Shown here: piece after piece, positions 1 to 5,872 of the stretch | How the letters are laid out: the number at the start of each line of letters is the position of its first letter | Numbering within the stretch: position 1 is the stretch's first letter | NCBI GenBank assembly: GCA_019113665.1 | Contig: DXGW01000167.1 | Coordinates: 1-9,242 of the forward strand | From: Candidatus Alistipes excrementipullorum | GTDB lineage: Bacteria; Bacteroidota; Bacteroidia; Bacteroidales; Rikenellaceae | DNA length: 9,242 nucleotides | Reading direction: 5' to 3' | Program-made: the position numbers and the translations under genes | The notes under the pieces: model-generated | Told to the model about the DNA's origin: nothing | Database searches by the model: none | The model's input: only the letters and a program-made list of their open reading frames with translations

Positions 1-1
1 C

Positions 2-1360
2 CTGGTAAAACAGCAGACGTCGCAGGAAGAGTTCACCAAGTGGTTCCTTCCGATAGTTCCCCTCGAATTCGATGGAACCAACCTCCGTCTTCGTGTGCCC
101 AACGCCAGCTACGTCTATCAGATCGAAAAGAACTACCTTCCGTTCGTAAAACCGATCATTGCCCGGATATACGGCCAGCAGACACGGCTTTACTACGCCG
201 TACCCAAATCCGATGCACAGACACCGGTTGCCGTAGATGCCGACACAACGGCAATATCGCAGTTCAATACACAAACGGATACCGCAAATATAAAAAATCC
301 GTTCGTAATTCCGGGGCTGAAGAAGATGATAATAGACCCTCAGCTCAACCCGAATTACACGTTCGCGACATTCATCGAAGGCGAGTGCAACAGGCTTGCG
401 CGCTCGGCGGGCATGTCCGTAGCCGTCAACCCCGGAAACGACACGCCGTTCAACCCTCTCTACATCTACGGAAACTCCGGTCTCGGAAAGACGCACGTGG
501 TACAGGCCGTAGGCCATGAGATACGCCAGCGTCACCCCGATCTGCAGGTTCTCTATGTATCGATGAACAAGTTCCAGGCGCAGTACCAGACAGCGATGAA
601 GAACGGGGAGATCCCCAATTTCATACACTTCTACCAGATGATCGACGTGCTGATCATCGACGATATCCAGGAACTCTCCGGAAAGCCCGGTACACAGAAT
701 GCGTTCTTCAACATATTCAGCCACCTCCAGATGTCGGGCAAGCAGTTGATCCTGACGTCGGATAAGCCGCCCGTTGAGTTGAAGGACATCGAGCAGCGCC
801 TTCTGACCCGTTTCAAATGGGGCTTGTCGGCCATGATAAGCGTGCCCGACTATGACACCAAGATAAAGATCATCAGAGCAAAAGCTCAGCGCATCGGGGC
901 CGACATATCGGACGAAGTGGTCAACTACCTCGCCGAAAACATTTCGGCCAATGTCCGCGAGATAGAGGGAGCCCTCTCGTCGCTCGTAGCCAACACCTCG
1001 TTCCTCGGCCGCAAGATCACCACTTCGCTGGCAAAGGACATACTGAAGGTCTATGTACAGCTGACGCAGCACGAGATAACCATAGACCACATTATTGAGG
1101 TCATATGCAACTATCTCGACATCGACCGCGAGCGCTTCAACTCGCCCGAAAGGACTCGGGATATCGCACAGGCTCGCCAGATAGCGATGTACCTTGCCAA
1201 GCAACACACAAAGGCTCCGCTGACAGCCATAGGCGCGGCAATCGGAGGCCGAAATCATGCCACCGTACTGCATTCGTGCAAGGCAGTATCGAACCTGATG
1301 GAGACAGACAAGTCATTCAGGCGCATGGTCGAAGAGATTGAAAAAGCGGTTCTTGCATAA
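2..1360 (+). CDS. dnaA: Chromosomal replication initiator DnaA (5' end truncated by window)
   Basis: AAA+ ATPase that binds DnaA boxes at oriC, melts the origin and recruits the replicative helicase; it acts in the cytoplasm on DNA. The frame is open from base 2, so the start codon lies upstream; by comparison with E. coli DnaA about 15-20 residues are missing. The first visible part matches domain I (EEFTKWFLPIVPLE, then a YLPF segment), followed by a short low-complexity linker (domain II). Domain III has Walker A GNSGLGKTH at 470-496 and Walker B LIIDDI at 650-667, then the RLLTRFKWGL segment. Domain IV carries the ARQIAMYLAK helix and the signature loop GGRNHATVLH at 1244-1273. That loop has Asn and Ala where E. 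coli has Asp433 and Thr435. An internal ATG at base 95 is in frame but lies within domain I and is not the real start. The gene ends inside an intrinsic terminator. Identification is certain; only the 5' end is unknown. Confidence 0.97.
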   Translation: MVKQQTSQEEFTKWFLPIVPLEFDGTNLRLRVPNASYVYQIEKNYLPFVKPIIARIYGQQTRLYYAVPKSDAQTPVAVDADTTAISQFNTQTDTANIKNPFVIPGLKKMIIDPQLNPNYTFATFIEGECNRLARSAGMSVAVNPGNDTPFNPLYIYGNSGLGKTHVVQAVGHEIRQRHPDLQVLYVSMNKFQAQYQTAMKNGEIPNFIHFYQMIDVLIIDDIQELSGKPGTQNAFFNIFSHLQMSGKQLILTSDKPPVELKDIEQRLLTRFKWGLSAMISVPDYDTKIKIIRAKAQRIGADISDEVVNYLAENISANVREIEGALSSLVANTSFLGRKITTSLAKDILKVYVQLTQHEITIDHIIEVICNYLDIDRERFNSPERTRDIAQARQIAMYLAKQHTKAPLTAIGAAIGGRNHATVLHSCKAVSNLMETDKSFRRMVEEIEKAVLA

Positions 1361-1380
1361 GAACCGCTTTTCTTTTTTTT
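1342..1380 (+). terminator. Intrinsic terminator overlapping the dnaA stop codon
   Basis: A perfect 13-bp stem (left arm 1342-1354, AAAAGCGGTTCTT; right arm 1359-1371, AAGAACCGCTTTT) closes a GCAT loop and is followed by C and eight T residues (1373-1380). The left arm encodes the last DnaA residues. The stop codon TAA (1358-1360) spans the loop and the first bases of the right arm. The A-run on the left side could also give weak termination in the reverse direction. Confidence 0.93.
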
Positions 1381-1409
1381 GCATTTCACCATATTGTAAC
1401 ATTACTAAT

Positions 1410-1449
1410 TGTCAGGTATTTGACACTTTCGCTGCGAAAGTGTCAATAT
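1410..1449. promoter_or_regulatory. Palindrome cluster, candidate operator or second hairpin
   Basis: Three TGTCA/TGACA half-sites sit here: TGTCA at 1410-1414, TGACA at 1421-1425 and TGTCA at 1441-1445. The last two are the ends of a 25-nt perfect palindrome (1421-1445; arms TGACACTTTCGC and GCGAAAGTGTCA around one central T), which extends further through TAT/ATA with one bulged T. As DNA it looks like a dimeric-regulator operator about 55 bp upstream of the -7 promoter box for the lipoprotein pair. As RNA it would be an 11-bp hairpin with a CTG loop followed by AATATTTTGTTT, so a back-up terminator for dnaA read-through is possible. The symmetry is seen directly; the function is inferred. 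Confidence 0.5.
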
Positions 1450-1499
1450 TTTGTTTACAACCGACAGTTTAGTAATGATATGGGCATGATAATAATTTA

Positions 1500-1507
1500 T
1501 AACTTTG
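1500..1507 (+). promoter_or_regulatory. Bacteroidetes-type -7 promoter box for the lipoprotein pair
   Basis: TAACTTTG matches the Bacteroidetes primary-sigma -7 consensus TAnnTTTG exactly. No good TTTG -33 element is visible at the expected 19-21 bp spacing, so the promoter may be weak or activator-dependent. It would give a leader of about 60 nt before the lipoprotein gene. Confidence 0.55.
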
Positions 1508-1573
1508 CTTTTGTGACAATTTCGCAAGACATATCGTCACACAAATGCAAACCCATTATTTAATTTAACCAAA

Positions 1574-2404
1574 ATTCTCATAAAGAGACTTTTATCAATT
1601 TTGCTTGCATCGGCAATGCTGTTTGCATGCACGGAGAATGAAGAGGCACCTGTCAATGTGTCAATCGAATTTGAGGCACAGAACATCTCTCTCGAAGTAG
1701 GACAACAACAAAACCTCGTCTATACGATCACCCCCGAAAATTATGCAACTCCCATATTCCAATCTTCTGACGAAAGCGTTGCAACGGTATCGGCCGATGG
1801 CCTTGTAACTGCTGTAGCAACAGGCAATGCAATCATTACGGCAACATGCGGCGCAGCTACGGCAACGTGCTCGGTAACTGTCGAGGCCGCCGGATATGCT
1901 GTAGGCGACTTCTATGATGTCGACGGCGTACAAGGCGTCGTATTCGAAGTAGAAAGCAACGGTGTGCACGGCAAGATTCTGTCGCTTGACCAGTCCGGAG
2001 CCTTATTGTGGGCTGTATCGGGCTACGGTTCGTACAATACCGGCGCAAAGAGCGAAACCGACGGTAAGGCCAACACCGAAAAGCTCGTTGAAATCGGCAT
2101 TTCCAACTTCCCGGCTGCAGAATGGTGCGTAAATCACGGTACAGGCTGGTACATGCCGTCGATATACGAAGGAGAGGCATGGTTTGCGATCATGGACCAG
2201 CTCAATCCGACCATCTCCGAACACGGCGGCACAATCATATCCGACTCCGACTATTTCTGGTCGTCGACCGAAGGTCTGGAGGATTCAACACAGGCACTCT
2301 ATTTCTACGCTTCGGCATTCAGCGATACGGGCGTATCGTCATACGGTGACTGGAAGGATTATCCCGAAGGCGACACCTATGTCCGCGCTATCTATGCATT
2401 CTGA
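1574..2404 (+). CDS. Surface lipoprotein with BIG2 Ig-like domain and DUF1566/Lcl-like C-terminus
   Basis: Probable outer-membrane, surface-exposed lipoprotein of unknown ligand. From the proposed start the product is 276 aa. The signal peptide MLIKRLLSILLASAMLFAC has basic residues K4 and R5, a hydrophobic core and lipobox LFAC with Cys19. The acidic stretch after it (TENEE) resembles the Bacteroidetes lipoprotein surface-export signal. Residues about 29-103 form a BIG2-type domain (SLEVGQQQNLVYTITP, then SSDESVATVSADGLVTAV and a closing beta strand). The C-terminal half (about 107-276) has GVVFEVESNGVHGKILSL, GWYMPS (from about 191), YFWSSTE (227) and a terminal YVRAIYAF, the pattern of DUF1566/Lcl_C-like modules. 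The start is uncertain: no ATG, GTG or TTG lies where the signal peptide needs one. ATT at 1574 is proposed because it is one substitution from ATG and keeps the basic n-region; the first conventional candidate, TTG at 1601, would remove it. The next gene follows after 15 nt. Confidence 0.85.
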   Translation: MLIKRLLSILLASAMLFACTENEEAPVNVSIEFEAQNISLEVGQQQNLVYTITPENYATPIFQSSDESVATVSADGLVTAVATGNAIITATCGAATATCSVTVEAAGYAVGDFYDVDGVQGVVFEVESNGVHGKILSLDQSGALLWAVSGYGSYNTGAKSETDGKANTEKLVEIGISNFPAAEWCVNHGTGWYMPSIYEGEAWFAIMDQLNPTISEHGGTIISDSDYFWSSTEGLEDSTQALYFYASAFSDTGVSSYGDWKDYPEGDTYVRAIYAF

Positions 2405-2419
2405 CAATAGCGACATACG

Positions 2420-4450
2420 ATGATCAAACGAATATTCACAGCAATGCTGTCACTGACCGTGGCAGTATTGCTATTTGCATGCGAGAGCTCTCAGACCGAA
2501 GAGCCCAACATCACTCCAGGAGGAGGAGGAGATAAGCCAGGCGACGACGAATTGACATTGACATTGTCGAGTCTGTCTGCTGACGAAACATCCGTAACTA
2601 TCAAATGCGTTCCGTCGCAGGACGACGCTACATACATACTGTTGCTCATAACCGAAGAGTATTACAACCAACTCGGTTCAGACGAGAAACTGATCGCAGA
2701 TGACAAGATCTACTTTGAGGAACTGGCCAAGCAGGAGGGCATAAGCGTAGACGAATTGATCGGCCGACAATTACGCTCGGGCGAACATACTGGTAAATTT
2801 TCGCAGCTAAACTCCGGCACGTCATATTACGCATATGCATACGGGTTAAATACCGACGGCACAGCCACCAGTGACCTTTACAAACTGAAGGTCGAAACAA
2901 AATCCATTGCCGAAGACTTCAAGTTAACGCTGGCCGTAGACAACGTCACGTCAAGCAGTGCACATCTGACCATAACACCCAATTACGATACCTATAGGTA
3001 TTTTTACGACGTGGTTAAGAAGAGCGACTACGAAGCGTGGGGTGGCGACGCCAACACCATAACACAAAATATCGAATACATCGAGCAGGCCATATGGATA
3101 TTCGCCATGCAGGGCTATGACTACACCTACGACAGTTTCACTGATATAGGCGCAAAGGAGACGACATACAACAGCCTTGTACCTTCGACCGAATACGTAT
3201 TTTTTGCATTCGGGCTCGACAGCAACGGCAACCCGACATCACCGCTCGCCAAGCAGGAGTTCGAAACCTCGCCATTCGAGGCCACAGAAGACTGCACTTT
3301 TGACGTCACTTTCTCCGAGGTGACCTCCACGTCTATGAATATCGACATCAAGCCGTCGAATCCATCGACGCGCTACTACGTCGGCATGTGCCAGGCTTCG
3401 AATCTCAACAGCTATTCGCCCGACGAACTGGCTCAACAGTTTATCGATTCCGAGAACAATATCGGCACCGACTGGGCCAACACCGAGTTCGTATTCACCG
3501 GCGAACAGAGCCTGAACTCGACAGACGACCTGCTCTACGATCCACTCATAGGCAACACCGAATATGCTGCCGTCGTTTTCGGCATTGACGAGAATGGCGA
3601 ACGCACAACCGATGTTGCCATAGAACGCCAACGCACGGCTTCGCCACAGCAGTCTCAGATGACATTTTCGATATTCGTCAACTCGGTGACCGTCAATGGG
3701 GCAAAAGTCGTATTCCTGCCATCTGCCGACGAGGAGACATACTTCACCGACGTCATGGATTACGAAACGTTCTCGAAATTCACCTCGGACGACGAGATCG
3801 TGAACAACATTCTCGATAAAATCGGTTCATCGATCAATGCCTATCTTACCTCAGGGCAACACACTGTCGACTGTTCAAACATGCTTGTAGCCAATACGCG
3901 CTACGTAGCATACTGCTTCGGATACAACAACGGCGTAACAACGCGTGTATTCAGCCAGGAGTTCACGACGGAAGAACTCAAAACAGGCAGTGACGCAGCA
4001 GTAGCCATCAACTACACGATAGAGGATGGCAGCTACTATGGATACAGCGGCTACGGCGTCATCTTCATATCAATGACTCCCAATGCCACGGCCAAGAAAT
4101 GGTATGCTGCCCCGTTCAAATCTCTTGACGGGGTAGACGATGCTACGCTGACACAGGCTCTGATGGCAAACGGCTACGAAAGCCAATCCGAACTCGGTTT
4201 ATATGCGGAGTGGGACACAACGTTGCACTTCGCCACGGTAGCAACCGACAGCAACGGTACGGCTGGCATACCATCACGCTATGACATAACCATATCGCAG
4301 GACGCCATAGCAACCATACCCATGTCGCTGAGAAGATTAGTTCCACAGTCCACAAAGCACAACGTACGACACATGCTCAAACCTGAAGAACAGAGACGAA
4401 TACCGTCTCCGATCGAGAGGAGCGATAACAGTCGGCACTTTCTTCAGTAA
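2420..4450 (+). CDS. Large surface lipoprotein with fibronectin-III-like repeats
   Basis: A 676-aa predicted lipoprotein; function and ligand unrecognised. The signal peptide is MIKRIFTAMLSLTVAVLLFAC with lipobox LFAC and Cys21, followed by acidic residues (ESSQTEE) and a Gly-rich linker (PGGGGDKPGDDE) encoded by four GGA codons. The rest reads as about five beta-rich units of 105-125 aa (roughly 45-155, 160-275, 285-405, 410-520, 525-628). Each opens with a short strand of the type FTLAVDNVTSSSAHLTITP, has a variable helical insert, and closes with a strand such as YVFFAFGLDSNGNPTS or YAAVVFGIDENGERTT, as in Fn3-like domains of Bacteroidales lipoproteins. The start is a clear ATG, 15 nt after the preceding lipoprotein stop; both proteins share the IKR-LFAC signal style, which suggests one operon and linked function. 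Oddity: the last 48 residues (629-676) are rich in Arg, Lys and His while the body is acidic, possibly a frameshifted end. A terminator follows 16 nt after the stop. Confidence 0.88.
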   Translation: MIKRIFTAMLSLTVAVLLFACESSQTEEPNITPGGGGDKPGDDELTLTLSSLSADETSVTIKCVPSQDDATYILLLITEEYYNQLGSDEKLIADDKIYFEELAKQEGISVDELIGRQLRSGEHTGKFSQLNSGTSYYAYAYGLNTDGTATSDLYKLKVETKSIAEDFKLTLAVDNVTSSSAHLTITPNYDTYRYFYDVVKKSDYEAWGGDANTITQNIEYIEQAIWIFAMQGYDYTYDSFTDIGAKETTYNSLVPSTEYVFFAFGLDSNGNPTSPLAKQEFETSPFEATEDCTFDVTFSEVTSTSMNIDIKPSNPSTRYYVGMCQASNLNSYSPDELAQQFIDSENNIGTDWANTEFVFTGEQSLNSTDDLLYDPLIGNTEYAAVVFGIDENGERTTDVAIERQRTASPQQSQMTFSIFVNSVTVNGAKVVFLPSADEETYFTDVMDYETFSKFTSDDEIVNNILDKIGSSINAYLTSGQHTVDCSNMLVANTRYVAYCFGYNNGVTTRVFSQEFTTEELKTGSDAAVAINYTIEDGSYYGYSGYGVIFISMTPNATAKKWYAAPFKSLDGVDDATLTQALMANGYESQSELGLYAEWDTTLHFATVATDSNGTAGIPSRYDITISQDAIATIPMSLRRLVPQSTKHNVRHMLKPEEQRRIPSPIERSDNSRHFLQ

Positions 4451-4466
4451 TCGCACATGACACTGC

Positions 4467-4504
4467 AATGCGGGATCGGGAAGCAACTTCGATCCCGCAT
4501 TTTT
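4467..4504 (+). terminator. Intrinsic terminator after the lipoprotein pair
   Basis: A 12-bp perfect stem (AATGCGGGATCG at 4467-4478; CGATCCCGCATT at 4490-4501) with an 11-nt loop that can add an AAG/CTT extension, followed by a run of five T residues (4500-4504). It separates the lipoprotein unit from the WYL regulator gene. Confidence 0.9.
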
Positions 4505-4523
4505 CATATTCATAAAAAATAGG

Positions 4524-4531
4524 TATCTTCA
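4524..4531 (+). promoter_or_regulatory. Possible weak -7 box for the WYL regulator gene
   Basis: TATCTTCA is a partial match to TAnnTTTG (six of the eight positions, counting the two free ones), placed 18 nt before the ATG at 4550 and downstream of the terminator. No convincing -33 element is seen. Since a terminator precedes the gene, a promoter must lie about here. Confidence 0.25.
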
Positions 4532-4549
4532 CAACATAATAGACAGCAT

Positions 4550-5443
4550 ATGGACCAACCCAAGATCGAAAGAATGTTGCGGCTGATGAAGATGCTCACG
4601 GCCAATGTATCATATACGGTGGACGACATAGCCGAACGACTCGGCATGTCACGGAGAACGGTCTACCGCTACATCGACACGTTCCGCGACGCCGGTTTCC
4701 TGATCAAGAAGAGCGGCGAGTTCATAAGGCTTGACAAGGAGTCGCCCCATTTCAAGGACATATCGCAACTCGTGCATTTCACCGAAGAGGAGGCCGCCAT
4801 ACTCAAAAGTGCGATTGAAAGCATTGACGACACGAACCTGCTCAAGCAGAACCTCAAACGCAAACTCTATTCGGTCTATGACAACAAACTGCTTGCCGAC
4901 ACCGTAGTCAAGGGCAAGAACGCCTCCAACGTGCATGCTTTGCTCGACGCAATAGAGGAGCACCGCCAGGTCATTCTGCACAAATACCAGTCGGGGCACG
5001 GCGGAGAAGTCCGCGACCGAAGGGTAGAACCGTTCGCATTTACCACCAATTATGTGCAGGTATGGTGCTTCGACCCGTCGGACAACATGTGCAAGCTCTT
5101 CAAGACATCGCGCATCGGGGCGGTTGAAGTGCTCGAAGACGAATGGCAGCACGAAGAGAAGCACCGGGTCGGGTTCATCGACATATTCAGAATGAACGGG
5201 ACGACCAGAACGCGCGTAAGGCTCGAGCTCGGCCTCATGTCATACAACCTCCTCACGGAGGAGTACCCGCTTGCCGAACGCGACATAACGCCATTGGGCG
5301 GAAACAAGTGGCTGCTCGATACCGAAGTGGCCTCGATGCATGGTGTCGGACGGTTCGTAGCCGGCCTGCTCGACGACATACGCATAGTCGACTCGCCCGA
5401 GTTGCAGAGATACATGTCCGAATATCTGTCCCGGTTCAAATAA
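4550..5443 (+). CDS. WYL-domain transcriptional regulator (HTH_11-WYL)
   Basis: A 297-aa DNA-binding regulator of the WYL family (YafY/DeoR-like). The N-terminal winged helix-turn-helix spans about residues 7-60, with the helix pair YTVDDIAERLGMSRRTVYRYI and recognition helix around SRRTVYRY (34-41). A helical linker (about 75-135) follows, then the WYL domain (about 140-210) containing HKYQSGHGGEVRDRRVEPF and VQVWCFDPSDN with KLFKTSRI. The W-Y-L triplet is degenerate (VWCF), which I recall as usual in Bacteroidetes members. The C-terminal WCX-like extension runs to about 295. WYL domains are thought to bind ligands such as nucleic-acid fragments or nucleotides and control DNA-binding; the ligand here is unknown. 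The ATG at 4550 gives a natural N-terminus directly before the HTH. It is probably monocistronic from the preceding side because a terminator lies upstream. A TGTCA/TGACA dyad 21 nt after its stop is a candidate target or autoregulatory-type site, by inference only. Confidence 0.93.
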   Translation: MDQPKIERMLRLMKMLTANVSYTVDDIAERLGMSRRTVYRYIDTFRDAGFLIKKSGEFIRLDKESPHFKDISQLVHFTEEEAAILKSAIESIDDTNLLKQNLKRKLYSVYDNKLLADTVVKGKNASNVHALLDAIEEHRQVILHKYQSGHGGEVRDRRVEPFAFTTNYVQVWCFDPSDNMCKLFKTSRIGAVEVLEDEWQHEEKHRVGFIDIFRMNGTTRTRVRLELGLMSYNLLTEEYPLAERDITPLGGNKWLLDTEVASMHGVGRFVAGLLDDIRIVDSPELQRYMSEYLSRFK

Positions 5444-5463
5444 AATTACACTTTTCTCAATTA

Positions 5464-5480
5464 GTGTCACAAATTGACAC
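5464..5480. promoter_or_regulatory. Dyad GTGTCA-N5-TGACAC, candidate operator
   Basis: A perfect 6-bp inverted repeat with 5-bp spacer (GTGTCACAAATTGACAC) lies in the gap between the WYL regulator gene and the small CxxC protein gene, where the promoter of the latter is expected. Its layout closely resembles TGTCA-N6-TGACA at 1410-1425. The binding protein is unknown; the neighbouring WYL regulator is one candidate. Confidence 0.45.
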
Positions 5481-5495
5481 AAACGCGCCGTTCCT

Positions 5496-5536
5496 TTGTA
5501 TTGTGAAAGCGAGGCAACCCCCTGCAAACAATACAA
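5496..5536 (+). repeat. 9-bp inverted repeat in the leader of the small zinc-ribbon gene
   Basis: TTGTATTGT (5496-5504) is exactly complementary to ACAATACAA (5528-5536), with a 23-nt spacer. If transcribed it could form an AU-rich hairpin ending 25 nt before the ATG at 5562. It may instead be a DNA-level site; at this AT content a chance occurrence is not excluded. Confidence 0.35.
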
Positions 5537-5561
5537 TAACACAATAAAACTACGAACAGTT

Positions 5562-5774
5562 ATGGGAACGGCTTACAAAATCAGATGCAGACACTGCGGA
5601 ACGCAGTTCGATCACTATTACGGCAACGATTACGGCACTACGATACGGTGCGTAGGTTGCGGCGACCACATCGAGACGGAGACGGCAATACGCTGCCCGG
5701 CATGCCGCAAGCGGCTGAACGAGACTCAGGAGGAGTTCAACAGACAGGTCGAGGTGGTAATGATGTGGGATTGA
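5562..5774 (+). CDS. Small zinc-ribbon-like protein with three CxxC pairs
   Basis: A 70-aa protein without a family I can name. It has CRHC (Cys9, Cys12), CVGC (Cys30, Cys33) and CPAC (Cys45, Cys48), a spacing typical of zinc ribbons or rubredoxin-like knuckles. The first two pairs could hold one zinc; the third pair would need another partner, or would give a partial second site. The C-terminal 20 residues are charged and probably helical (NETQEEFNRQVEVV). No signal peptide or membrane segment is seen, so a cytoplasmic role is likely. The reading frame stays open upstream to an ATG at 5496, but ATG 5562 is preferred because it begins the conserved-looking Cys-rich part and leaves the upstream dyad and inverted repeat in non-coding leader. 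It lies 118 nt after the WYL regulator gene and 98 nt before bcp; no clear terminator follows it. Confidence 0.72.
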   Translation: MGTAYKIRCRHCGTQFDHYYGNDYGTTIRCVGCGDHIETETAIRCPACRKRLNETQEEFNRQVEVVMMWD

Positions 5775-5837
5775 ACGGGCTTTGTCACGCTTAAAAAAAA
5801 ACGCGGCCCGGCGCTATGAATTTAGATAAATTTTCAG

Positions 5838-5845
5838 TAACTTTG
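5838..5845 (+). promoter_or_regulatory. Bacteroidetes-type -7 promoter box for bcp-recA(-rsh)
   Basis: TAACTTTG is identical to the box at 1500 and fits TAnnTTTG exactly. It lies 28 nt before the ATG at 5873, with a nine-base A tract (5793-5801) upstream. The -33 region is poor. Its position argues against translation starting at the in-frame ATG at 5816, which would place the promoter inside the coding region. Confidence 0.55.
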
Positions 5846-5872
5846 AGTATTAATTTACTTATTGGAACCGAT

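Noticed and set aside
40..519. Alternative + strand open frame overlapping the start of dnaA
   Set aside because: Arg-rich translation typical of a shifted frame, while the overlapping frame encodes clear DnaA domains I-III.
1510..1545. TTTGTGAC/GTCACACAAA partial inverted repeat in the leader of the first lipoprotein gene
   Set aside because: Needs a 2-nt bulge and an 18-nt loop; too weak to call a riboswitch or operator, although GTGAC resembles the other half-sites.
1381..1573. Gap after dnaA as a replication origin
   Set aside because: No cluster of DnaA-box-like 9-mers or AT-rich repeats was seen; the structure fits promoter and operator elements better.
2518..2531. AGG/GGA triplet run as a phase-variable repeat or internal ribosome-binding site
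   Set aside because: It is in frame (Gly linker), so slippage would only change the Gly number, and no start codon with a sensible ORF follows.
5776..5810. CGGGC/GCCCG pairing around the A9 tract after the small CxxC gene, as a terminator
   Set aside because: Only a 5-bp stem with a very large loop and no T-run afterwards on the + strand; better read as chance next to an A-tract upstream of the bcp promoter.
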